A stretch of 9,541 nucleotides of DNA from Treponema sp. (lineage in GTDB: Bacteria > Spirochaetota > Spirochaetia > Treponematales > Breznakiellaceae): the NCBI GenBank assembly GCA_031268125.1, contig JAIRXT010000160.1, forward strand, positions 1 through 9,541, written 5' to 3'. The position numbers and the translations under genes were made by a program. Below are positions 1 to 6,788 of this stretch, piece after piece (within the stretch, counting starts at the first letter, position 1; each line of letters opens with the position of its first letter). The notes beneath the pieces are model-generated. The model had not been told where the DNA came from. It saw only the letters and a list, made by a program, of their open reading frames with translations, and did no database searches.

Positions 1-650
1 AAGATATGGTGCAGATAGGAAAAGGTAAAGCGCAGGGGCGCCTCCGCGAAGGGGAAGGGGGGATAGGCGGTTACGGGAAAAAGGCCGGTAATTGAGGCGA
101 AAAGCTGCAGGAGAATTAAGAGCAGAATCCCCGGAAACGCGTGGAGGACCAGGGCAAAGAACGTAACCGCCAGGTCCGCCCTGGTTCCTGCCTTGGCGGA
201 AAAGTAGACCCCCAGGAGAAACGAGAAGAAGGTGATCAAAACCAGGGAGATAAGGTTCAGCGTCAGTGAATTAAGCAGAGGACCGGCGATAAGGAACGAC
301 ACGGGGGCCCGGGAAATAAGGCTTTGGCCCAGATCGTGGTGGATAATAACCCGGTTAAGCCAGCGGAAGTACTGCTCGTAAAAGGGCCGGTCCAGCCCCA
401 GGTCCTTCCGCTGGGCGGCAAACTGCTCCGTAGTAAAATTACGGTCCGCCCCGGTGTTTGACCCCCCCGCAAGAAACTGCTGCGCCATAAGCCGGCTTAC
501 AATGTCCCCGGGGGCAAGGTCCATCAGCAGAAATATTACCATCCCCAGGATAAACAGTGTTACTGCCATCGTGATAACCCGGTTCAGGATATACGAAAGC
601 AGGGGGAAACGCTGCCTGAACCGGTAAACCGGGGCCAGTAAATTTTTCAT
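1..650 (-). CDS. ABC transporter permease, DppB/OppB family (partial, 3' end outside window)
   Basis: Translating the minus strand from ATG at 650 gives 216 codons without a stop, running off base 1. The product is the N-terminal two thirds of an inner-membrane permease of the peptide/nickel ABC importer class. A first transmembrane helix at about residues 21-46 is followed by a periplasmic segment with LAPGD, then GLDRPFYEQYFRWL and HDLGQS. These match the conserved DppB/OppB N-terminus (typically LAPGD, LGLDRP, QYxRWL, GDLGxS). Further hydrophobic helices follow at about 118-150 and 160-187. The ATP-contacting EAA loop lies beyond the window. The ATG is 2 bp after the stop of the substrate-binding protein gene and lacks a strong Shine-Dalgarno, so translational coupling is likely. 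Family is confident; the substrate cannot be told from sequence. Confidence 0.9.
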   Translation of the reverse strand, partial: MKNLLAPVYRFRQRFPLLSYILNRVITMAVTLFILGMVIFLLMDLAPGDIVSRLMAQQFLAGGSNTGADRNFTTEQFAAQRKDLGLDRPFYEQYFRWLNRVIIHHDLGQSLISRAPVSFLIAGPLLNSLTLNLISLVLITFFSFLLGVYFSAKAGTRADLAVTFFALVLHAFPGILLLILLQLFASITGLFPVTAYPPFPFAEAPLRFTFSYLHHI

Positions 651-652
651 CC

Positions 653-2476
653 CTAGTGTCCCAGGAAAATATGGCTTATTTCAAGATCGTTTATGTTGTC
701 GTAGTAAAAGTTGGTAAAGTCCCAGCGGTTATTCAGGGCGTAAAGACTCCGGGGCCGGAGCAGGTAGATTACCGGACACTGTTCCAGAAGGATCTGCTGG
801 TATTCGTCCCAAATGATTTGGGCCTTTTCCCGGTCAATGGTGTACTTTCCCTCGTTGTAAAGGTAATCGATCCGGGCCTCCCAATCGGTGGCGGGGCTTT
901 TTTGCAGGGGATACCAAAAGTGAAGGTTCCCCGTAGAGGGCCAAACGTTGCTCCCATGAATGGGGAAGAGGTTGGATCCCAGGCCGATGATGACGGACTG
1001 CCAGTCAAAAGTAAAACTGAGCTGTTCTACCAGTTTTTGGAAATCCACGGGCCGTATGTTTACTTTGATCCCGGTTTTTTCCATTTCGTCCCGGATAATC
1101 GAGGCAATGTCTCCAATAACAGTATTATTGCTGGAAATGGCAAGGTCGTATTCAATCTGCCGCCCCGTATCGTCCCGCATGATCCCCCGCTGGTCCCGCG
1201 TTATGCCGATAGACTGTAGCAGTTCTACCGCCTGCTCCGTGTCGTAGAGATACTGCAATGTGATAGATTCGTTGTAAGAGGGATTGGGCGGGGGACAGAA
1301 ATCGAGCTTGGGTTCCGCCAGCCCCCGGTACACCTGGCTGATAATCCGGTCCCGGTTGAGGAGGCAGCTCATGGCCTGGCGGAATTCCTTATGGGTAAAC
1401 CACCCGTACTGGGGGCTTTCCCTGTTTACGGGGTTCTGGTTGAAGCTCCACAGTATTGCGTCGATGCTCCCTTCCGCGTTGAACACCGTGTAGCTGCCGC
1501 TGTCCTGCTTTTCGATAAGCTCGTTAAGGTCCTCCGGCCGGGACCGGTAGCCCTCCAGCCGGCCCTCTTTGAACACGAGGAACTGGGTATTCTGGTCCGG
1601 CAGAATCTGCACGATCTGTTCTTCCTGATAGGGGATACTCTGCCCCAGGGAATCTTTCTTCCAGTAGTCGGGATTCCGCTTGAACACCAGCCGCTGGCCC
1701 GGGCTGTACTCCGTCAGGAACCAGAAGCCCATAGAGGGGATGGTTTTGGGATCCACGGCAACGTTGAAGGTGTCCATTACCGCCTGGACCCCTCCGCGTT
1801 CCTTTGCCTCCCGGTAGATAAAGGCGGGGCCGAATCTCATATTGGTTGCTAAAAAGGGGTCCGCGTCCAGCCGGGGAAAGTGGAAGGCAAAACGCTTATC
1901 GTCAATTTTTCTGATGGTGATCTGTTCTTCGCTTCCGTCTTCCATGGTAATAAACCGGCTGTTATAGGCGGAACTTTGGAATTCCTCGTCCCCCTGAATA
2001 TCGTTATACCAAAAGATCACATCGTCGCTGGTTACAGGAACTCTGGGTTTAGCGTTGTTGTAGTAGCTCCAGTACAGGTTATCCCGCAGGGTGTAGACCA
2101 CGTCCAGCGTTCCTGCCGCCTCGTCTACCACCAGTTCTCCTGTGGCGCAGTTCCCCTCCCACTCCCGGCGCACGACGTCGTACTTCATCAGGTAGTCGTG
2201 CATACTGCCTACAATGGCGATGCTCTGATCGTCCCGTTCCGCTACCAGCAGGTTAAAGGTTTTTGGTTCGTTGGTTGTACTGGAATTCCAGGTACCCCCA
2301 ACCCGGCCGGTTACAAATTCTTCCCCCCTCCAGGGTTTACTGGTGGTTTTTGCCAGAATTTCACTGATTCCCTCGCTGCCCCTGGCTTCAATTTCCTCAA
2401 GGGAAAGCTCTCCTGTCCTGCTGCAGGAACAGAGCAGAATGCAAAATCCGGCCGCTATTATAATATTATTTTTCAT
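653..2476 (-). CDS. ABC transporter substrate-binding lipoprotein, SBP_bac_5 (peptide/nickel) family
   Basis: A 607-residue extracytoplasmic solute receptor that would deliver oligopeptides or a similar solute to the adjacent permease. I start it at ATG 2476, not the upstream in-frame TTG at 2539, because the ATG begins a lipoprotein signal peptide: MKNN, a hydrophobic stretch, then L-C-S-C with Cys18 as the predicted lipidated residue. The mature part opens with GGTW (60-63) and EPKTFN (70-75), the usual start of the SBP_bac_5 fold. It closes with PVIYLLRPRSLYALNNRW, a C-terminal signature common in this family. Length is slightly above the roughly 500-600 residues usual for the family. No clear Shine-Dalgarno precedes the ATG. 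The permease gene follows after 2 bp. The substrate is unknown; DppA/OppA-like peptide binding is only the family default. Confidence 0.93.
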   Translation of the reverse strand: MKNNIIIAAGFCILLCSCSRTGELSLEEIEARGSEGISEILAKTTSKPWRGEEFVTGRVGGTWNSSTTNEPKTFNLLVAERDDQSIAIVGSMHDYLMKYDVVRREWEGNCATGELVVDEAAGTLDVVYTLRDNLYWSYYNNAKPRVPVTSDDVIFWYNDIQGDEEFQSSAYNSRFITMEDGSEEQITIRKIDDKRFAFHFPRLDADPFLATNMRFGPAFIYREAKERGGVQAVMDTFNVAVDPKTIPSMGFWFLTEYSPGQRLVFKRNPDYWKKDSLGQSIPYQEEQIVQILPDQNTQFLVFKEGRLEGYRSRPEDLNELIEKQDSGSYTVFNAEGSIDAILWSFNQNPVNRESPQYGWFTHKEFRQAMSCLLNRDRIISQVYRGLAEPKLDFCPPPNPSYNESITLQYLYDTEQAVELLQSIGITRDQRGIMRDDTGRQIEYDLAISSNNTVIGDIASIIRDEMEKTGIKVNIRPVDFQKLVEQLSFTFDWQSVIIGLGSNLFPIHGSNVWPSTGNLHFWYPLQKSPATDWEARIDYLYNEGKYTIDREKAQIIWDEYQQILLEQCPVIYLLRPRSLYALNNRWDFTNFYYDNINDLEISHIFLGH

Positions 2477-2498
2477 ACTGATAGAGTAACAAAAAAGA

Positions 2499-2527
2499 TT
2501 TATCTCTGTCCATAAACGCAGCGGCAA
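2499..2527 (-). promoter_or_regulatory. Candidate sigma-70 promoter for the ABC importer operon
   Basis: On the minus strand TTGCCG (2527-2522) and GATAAA (2504-2499) are separated by 17 bp, each matching four of six consensus bases. Transcription would begin near 2492, leaving about 16 untranslated bases before ATG 2476 and no good Shine-Dalgarno. The match is moderate and other AT-rich hexamers lie close by. Confidence 0.35.
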
Positions 2528-2552
2528 TTCCGAATTCAAAATTCCAAATCCG

Positions 2553-2579
2553 AAAAGAGCCGTAAAAAAATTATCGGCT
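2553..2579 (-). terminator. Possible weak terminator after the envelope operon
   Basis: Read on the minus strand, AGCCG and CGGCT (arms at 2579-2575 and 2562-2558) enclose a 12-base AT-rich loop and are followed by CTTTTC. It lies about 85 bp past the stop of the secreted protein gene and before the importer promoter, the expected place. The 5-bp stem is short. Another short GC stem (GGGGC/GCCCC, 2602-2615) sits closer to the gene without a U tract. The rest of 2477-2664 holds no ORF that looks real. Confidence 0.3.
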
Positions 2580-2664
2580 TTCCTGCCGGCTGGAAAAATC
2601 CGGGGCCCCCGCCCCAGATTCTTTCTACCGCCGCCCCTCCAGCATTACTAAACTTGACCCGCAA

Positions 2665-3585
2665 TTAGAAGCTGTTTTTTAGTTCGTCTTTTTCCAGGAC
2701 GATGACGACTTTGCCCTGCTGCAGGAGCCTGCGGTTTTCTTCGGCGGAGAGGATTGTCAGCGCGTCTTCCGCGTCGATAACGGGGTCCGTGGGCCGGATT
2801 CCGTAGACTCCCCGGGCCAGGATTCTTAGGGGCCGGTCCCCCACCAGGGCCCTGAGTTCCGGCGATAGGCCGGAGGGGTTGTCCTGGAAGATCGATTCTT
2901 CGCAGCTATAGTGAACCATTACGGTTTCCCGGGATTCCAGCATGGTCTTGTCGTAGATTAAGTTCATATTACTGTCCCATATTTTGGGGAACAGGCAGGG
3001 GAGGACGGAGGCGTTCCGCCTGGTTCCGTGGAGGGGCAGTTCCCCGCCGGCGATGATCAGGATTCCCGTGTAGGCCGCGGCGGGAGCGGCGGCCAGAATC
3101 CGGGGGGGGTTGAAGGGCCGGGGGTGTCTGATAAATTCCGCGGAAAGACCCTGCAGGCTGATGGTATAGGCCGCCTGCATACGGGACATATCGGCGGTCA
3201 TTGCCGGCGGGGTGCTCCGGGCGGAAAGGGCGTAGCTTTCCGCCCTGAACAGCGAAAAATCCCCGTCCCCCAGGTGATCCCCCACAAAGCCGGAGGAATC
3301 CACGGGGATGGAGAGGATCAGGGGCCGCATCAGGGCCAGATACTCCGCCGTGATAAGTTCTTCCGCCTGGGTTCTGCCGGTGGGGAGCGTTAGTCCCAGG
3401 GGGCCTAAGTCCAGCGAAACCTGGGCGGAAATTTCCATTTTGTCCCATTCCAGAACGCCGGAGATACCGGGCCCCGGGGACTGGGCGGAAGCGGCAAAGC
3501 CCGTGAACAGGCAGAAGGCGAGGCCGTAAAAAAGACGGTAAAAGGGGGGCCGGAAAAAAACCCCCGATCCTGTACCGGAGTTCAT
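2665..3585 (-). CDS. Secreted protein of unknown function, third gene of the envelope operon
   Basis: A 306-residue exported protein. The start is ATG 3585, because the longer reading frame to 3702 only overlaps the upstream gene, and ATG 3585 gives a signal peptide (hydrophobic core about 17-31, predicted cleavage after ASA at 34). I cannot assign a function. The second half (about 168-306) contains YTGILIIAGG, LFPKIWDSNMNLIYD, VGDRPLRILARGVYG, DPVIDAEDALTIL and GKVVIVLE. From memory this resembles a C-terminal region in bacterial LPP20-like or FlgO-like envelope proteins, where YTGLVIDARG, PRIxDEDGxxVYG and GDxPLVIKA recur. That is recollection and was not searched. The gene begins 2 bp after the transglycosylase stop (TAACCATG), which suggests reinitiation. 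A run of eight C in the coding strand (3102-3109) encodes part of FNPPR. Confidence 0.85.
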   Translation of the reverse strand: MNSGTGSGVFFRPPFYRLFYGLAFCLFTGFAASAQSPGPGISGVLEWDKMEISAQVSLDLGPLGLTLPTGRTQAEELITAEYLALMRPLILSIPVDSSGFVGDHLGDGDFSLFRAESYALSARSTPPAMTADMSRMQAAYTISLQGLSAEFIRHPRPFNPPRILAAAPAAAYTGILIIAGGELPLHGTRRNASVLPCLFPKIWDSNMNLIYDKTMLESRETVMVHYSCEESIFQDNPSGLSPELRALVGDRPLRILARGVYGIRPTDPVIDAEDALTILSAEENRRLLQQGKVVIVLEKDELKNSF

Positions 3586-3587
3586 GG

Positions 3588-5087
3588 TTATTTTATCGGC
3601 ACCTTCAGGGTCCTGCCTTCGCGGAGAACCCCCGATAGTTCCATGCCGTTCTCCCGGGCCAGGTCCAACAGGTCCGTATCGTATTTCAGGGCGATGGACC
3701 ACAGGGTGTCCCCCTTTTTTACTACATAGTTTTCCCCGAAATTCCCGGCCGGCTGCCTGATGTAGGGGCTTATTTCTTTTAGGGCCGGTATTTTAAGGCG
3801 GTTCCCGATTTGCAGGGCCGTACTTTTGATTCCGGGGTTGGCCTGTTCGATAAGGGGGACCGTAACCTCGTAATGAAGGGCCAGCGCGGAAAGGGTGTCC
3901 CCGGAGCGTATTGTGTGGTAGTAGTGGTCTATCAGTTCCGCGGTTCCCGCAAGGGTCAGCCTTACCTGTTCCGCCGTTTCCACGGGGACCTTTAACAGGT
4001 AGCCCGAAACGGGGGGGCTGATGTTGAGCAGCAGTTCCCCGTTCCCCCGGCCCAGAAGGACCGGATCGATGCCTGTCTCCCGGGCCAGCAGGTTCAGGTC
4101 CACGGTTTTGTCCACCGGAACCCTGGTCCACTCGGGGCTTTCCTGCCAGCTTTCCAGGCCGTAACGCCGGGGTTCGGAAAGGATCTGCGCCACCGCCAGC
4201 AGTTTGGGCACATAGTGGATGGTTTCGGTCCGCAGGGCCTTTTGCCGGGAAAGTTCCCAGTAATCCCGGCTGCCGGTCCGTTGTATTATCTGGTTTACCC
4301 CCCCCAGGCCGGTGTTGTAGGCCGCCAACGCCAGGGGCCAGTCCCCCAGTATTTTGTAGTTTTCCTCCAGTTTCCGCAGGGCCCCCTGGGTGGATTTCCA
4401 GAAGTCCATCCGTTCATCTACCCAGTCGTCCACCCTCATGCCGAAGGGGGCAATCGAATTCTGCATGAACTGCCAAAGCCCTGTGGCGCCGGATCTGCTT
4501 TTTGCGGTGGGGACAAAGCCGGATTCGATGACCGGCAGGTAAAGCAGTTCCTCCGGCAGGCCCCGTTGTTCGATCTCCCCCCGGATAAAGCCCAGGTAGG
4601 GGCTTGCCCGCTCCATTACCCCCTTAAGCCAGGCCAGGCCGGCGGGCTGGCTGTACTGGTCCAGGTAGCGGCGGGTCAGGTCCTGGTCAAGGCCGGGAAT
4701 GGGGCTGGTTTTGGGGTCTGTGCCGGGGATTTCCCGGGGGCGCCGGGTAAAGCGCTCCGGCGGGGGGAAGATCTGCTGCCGCAGGGGCCGGCCGCCGTCC
4801 GTAAAGGCGGGGACCTCCGCTACGGGGGCCGGGGTTGCTTCGTCCGCCGGCGCCAAAAAGGTGCCAGGCACCGTTTCTGCCTCCTGGTTTTCTGCGGCGC
4901 CGGGCCGGGGGACGCCGGCCAGTAAAAGGAGGAGCGGCGGGATCAGTGCTAGAGAGGGGGGTGCCGGAAGCCACCGGACCCGGCCGCCAGGCCGGGGAGG
5001 AGGCTGGAGGCAGGGGGGTCGGCAACTTCGTTGCCGAGACTTCCCCCCCCTATATCCGCCTTGCACGGCGCTAAAACTTTTCGCCAT
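3588..5087 (-). CDS. mltD: MltD-like lytic transglycosylase with two C-terminal LysM domains
   Basis: A 499-residue periplasmic enzyme predicted to cleave the MurNAc-GlcNAc bond of peptidoglycan, forming 1,6-anhydro-MurNAc ends. The SLT fold spans about 164-275, with catalytic Glu188 in LPVIESGF, then SGATGLWQFM (199-208) and AAYNTGLGGV (255-264). LysM domains at about 390-433 (IRSGDTLSALAL) and 454-497 (VKKGDTLWSIAL) should bind the glycan. The start at ATG 5087 is supported by GGGAG six bases upstream and overlaps the preceding TPR gene by 17 bp. The N-terminus is odd: about 39 Arg/Pro/Cys-rich residues precede the hydrophobic core (about 45-58), and no lipobox cysteine is seen, unlike E. 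coli MltD. That leader contains a G8 run and a perfect 8-bp palindrome. Enzyme class is confident; the symbol is assigned by architecture only. Confidence 0.93.
   Translation of the reverse strand: MAKSFSAVQGGYRGGKSRQRSCRPPCLQPPPRPGGRVRWLPAPPSLALIPPLLLLLAGVPRPGAAENQEAETVPGTFLAPADEATPAPVAEVPAFTDGGRPLRQQIFPPPERFTRRPREIPGTDPKTSPIPGLDQDLTRRYLDQYSQPAGLAWLKGVMERASPYLGFIRGEIEQRGLPEELLYLPVIESGFVPTAKSRSGATGLWQFMQNSIAPFGMRVDDWVDERMDFWKSTQGALRKLEENYKILGDWPLALAAYNTGLGGVNQIIQRTGSRDYWELSRQKALRTETIHYVPKLLAVAQILSEPRRYGLESWQESPEWTRVPVDKTVDLNLLARETGIDPVLLGRGNGELLLNISPPVSGYLLKVPVETAEQVRLTLAGTAELIDHYYHTIRSGDTLSALALHYEVTVPLIEQANPGIKSTALQIGNRLKIPALKEISPYIRQPAGNFGENYVVKKGDTLWSIALKYDTDLLDLARENGMELSGVLREGRTLKVPIK
5019..5037. 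repeat. Perfect 8-bp inverted repeat in the transglycosylase leader
   Basis: TCGGCAAC and GTTGCCGA flank a three-base loop, TTC. The palindrome lies inside the coding region for the unusual basic N-terminus of the transglycosylase, between a G8/C8 run (5043-5050) and a G6 run (5013-5018). It is not followed by a T tract on either strand, so it is not a standard terminator. It may be a small repetitive palindrome inserted in frame, but only one clear copy is in this window. Confidence 0.6.
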
Positions 5088-6165
5088 AATACACTCCCGC
5101 CCACTCCCAGCGGCCGTGGATCTCCGGATCCAGGGGGAAGTTGATTTTCCTGAAGTACAGGTACCATGTGGAAATATACTGGGACCAGCCCCAGGTTCTG
5201 AGGTACGATTCGTTGGCGTTGGACCCGGAATCCAGGGTTACGGCGTAGCGGATGCGGCTGTTCCGCATGAAGTCCGAAAGGTTGAACTCCGCCATGCCGG
5301 AGTCGTCGGTTTCTTCCTGTTCCCAGGAGCGGGCGAAGAAATTGACCTTTGCCCGGTAGGACCAGAGGCGGCTGCTGGAACCCGCGTCGATGGCGGCCTT
5401 GATGGCGCCGACCAGGGAGGGGAGGTTTTCGAAGGTCCAGTCTTTGGGGGAATTGTTGAAGTCTACGAGCTGTTTGGCGTAATTGTCGGCCCGGGGGAAG
5501 TTGGGGATGATGGTCCCCTGATAGGGCAGGTACTGGGTATAGGCCTGGATAGCCCCGTTCCAGTCGCCGGTTTTTTCGCAGGCCTGGCCCAGCATGAAGT
5601 AGGCTTCCCCCAGGTCAATTTGATCGGAGAAGCGGGAGATAAGTTCCTGGTAGTACCGGACCCGCTGTTCGTTGTTTTCCACCAGGTTGATAAGTTCTTT
5701 GAGGCAGGCAAGGTGGATGGACTGGTCCATAATTCGTAAGTCGGGATAGTTTTTGATGATGATGTCGAAGTACAGGGCGGCCACGGGGTAGGCGTCCATC
5801 CTGATATACGCGTAGGCAATCATAAGCAGGTAGTACGCATGGTAGGGGTCGCCGGGTTCGTTGACTCTGCGGCTTAGGAAATTGACCAGCAGCGGAAATT
5901 CTTCCAGCCGGGCGTAGGTGTTGGCAATTTCCCTGACAATGGCGAAGCGTTCTTCCCCGGCTTCCGGCCGGTCCGCCAGCAGCAGGTGCAGTTCCCGCAA
6001 ATATTCCCGGTTTTCCCTGCCGCCGGCAAGGTAATAGGGATCGATGGGCGGCGTCCCGCCGAAAAATTTCCCGCCGGGCAGGCCGCCTTCCCCGCAGGCC
6101 GCCGCCAGGAGCATTACCCCAAGGAGGGGGATTACCGCACAAACCGGTCTTTTCCGCAACCACAT
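5071..6165 (-). CDS. TPR-containing lipoprotein, first gene of the envelope operon
   Basis: A 364-residue predicted lipoprotein. The signal peptide has basic residues (MWLRKR), a hydrophobic core, and the lipobox L-A-A-A-C with Cys24 as lipid anchor. Residues about 70-215 are helical repeats of TPR type, clearest at 107-141 (YYLLMIAYAYIRMDAYPVAALYFDIIIKNYP, shown in part: AYAYIRMDAYPVAALYF) and 185-215 (AYFMLGQACEKTGDWNGAIQAY). The C-terminal 100 residues, rich in Trp and Tyr, are a separate region I do not recognise. AAGG eight bases before ATG 6165 supports the start. TPR lipoproteins usually act as scaffolds, so with the transglycosylase overlapping downstream it may position that enzyme or sense the cell wall; this is inference. 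The C-terminus overlaps the transglycosylase start by 17 bp. Confidence 0.9.
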   Translation of the reverse strand: MWLRKRPVCAVIPLLGVMLLAAACGEGGLPGGKFFGGTPPIDPYYLAGGRENREYLRELHLLLADRPEAGEERFAIVREIANTYARLEEFPLLVNFLSRRVNEPGDPYHAYYLLMIAYAYIRMDAYPVAALYFDIIIKNYPDLRIMDQSIHLACLKELINLVENNEQRVRYYQELISRFSDQIDLGEAYFMLGQACEKTGDWNGAIQAYTQYLPYQGTIIPNFPRADNYAKQLVDFNNSPKDWTFENLPSLVGAIKAAIDAGSSSRLWSYRAKVNFFARSWEQEETDDSGMAEFNLSDFMRNSRIRYAVTLDSGSNANESYLRTWGWSQYISTWYLYFRKINFPLDPEIHGRWEWAGVYYGEKF

Positions 6166-6191
6166 TGCTTCTACCTTAACATTACCAAACC

Positions 6192-6220
6192 TTGGCAGGG
6201 AAGAGGTATGTAGATATAAT
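6192..6220 (+). promoter_or_regulatory. Near-consensus sigma-70 promoter, likely giving a leaderless mRNA
   Basis: TTGGCA (6192-6197) and TATAAT (6215-6220) are separated by exactly 17 bp. This matches 11 of 12 consensus hexamer bases. The expected start site, 5-9 bases after the TATAAT, falls at about 6225-6229. That coincides with the ATG at 6228, so little or no untranslated leader is predicted. A TTG 'start' at 6192 is therefore the -35 box itself. Confidence 0.85.
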
Positions 6221-6227
6221 TTTATGT

Positions 6228-6788
6228 ATGCCCCCCTCTCGCCGCCTGATGACGCGTCTTGCTGCGCGCCTGGTTTTTATTGCCGGCTTTTTCCTGATGT
6301 TCCTGGGCAGCGGTTTTTTGCTGGGGAATCTGGCCGGTATATCCCGAATCTCTGTCCTGACATCGTTCCTGTTTGTAATTATCGGAAGCCTGTGCGCGTT
6401 CCTGGCGATTAGGCTGAACAAACGGACGGTGTACCTGTTCTTTGCCGCCTTTTTTCTGCAAGTGGGTTTTTTCCTGTTTCTTTCCGCCCTGCATATTTTC
6501 CCCGTCCCCTTTTCCCGGAGCTGGCCTCTTTTGTCGGTTTTCTGCGGAATAGCCCTGTTTCCCGCCGGTTGGCGCCGTTTCGGCGGTTTCCGAATTGCCT
6601 ATGTTGTTTCTTCCATCGCCTTTGTACTCCTGGGGTCGGGGCTTATGATCTTCTCCCTTGATTTGGTTGCCTTTTCGTTCCGCCAGTTCATGCTGAACTG
6701 GTGGCCCCTTCTTATTGTCCTGGCGGGTTTTGTCCTGGTCCTTGCATCCCTTGGTACCAAGTCCAATGCCGGGGACCCGAAGCGGTGA
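6228..6788 (+). CDS. Six-helix integral membrane protein of unknown function
   Basis: A 186-residue inner-membrane protein with about six predicted transmembrane helices (near 12-33, 41-62, 68-88, 97-113, 123-145 and 157-174) and short loops. The sequence SWPLLSVFCGIAL (98-110) and NWWPLLIVLAGFVL (157-170) repeat a WPLL-x3-G pattern. This recalls the membrane part of LiaF/DUF5668-type proteins, where WPLLLI-x-G is typical; that is a recollection, not a search result. I start it at ATG 6228, immediately downstream of a strong promoter; ATG 6249 (MTRLAAR) is a possible alternative, and neither has a Shine-Dalgarno. The TTG at 6192 is rejected because it is in the promoter. The stop overlaps the next gene's GTG (GTGA), so the two are translationally coupled. 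No biochemical role can be assigned. Confidence 0.85.
   Translation: MPPSRRLMTRLAARLVFIAGFFLMFLGSGFLLGNLAGISRISVLTSFLFVIIGSLCAFLAIRLNKRTVYLFFAAFFLQVGFFLFLSALHIFPVPFSRSWPLLSVFCGIALFPAGWRRFGGFRIAYVVSSIAFVLLGSGLMIFSLDLVAFSFRQFMLNWWPLLIVLAGFVLVLASLGTKSNAGDPKR

Noticed and set aside
1391..1852. 153-codon plus-strand frame, with neighbours at 656-1219 and 1880-2515
   Set aside because: All lie antisense to the substrate-binding protein gene, whose family motifs run the whole length.
2477..2539. TTG-initiated extension of the substrate-binding protein
   Set aside because: It would put 21 residues in front of a complete lipoprotein signal peptide, and it contains the candidate -35/-10 promoter.
3102..3109. 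G8/C8 runs inside genes (also 4308-4315, C8) considered as phase-variation tracts
   Set aside because: Runs of seven or eight are frequent in this GC-rich window and encode ordinary residues in intact frames; only the run in the transglycosylase leader and the intergenic C11 stand out.
4699..5739. 346-codon open frame on the plus strand opposite the transglycosylase and TPR lipoprotein genes
   Set aside because: It spans two well-supported minus-strand genes, has no ribosome binding site or domain, and is low in complexity.
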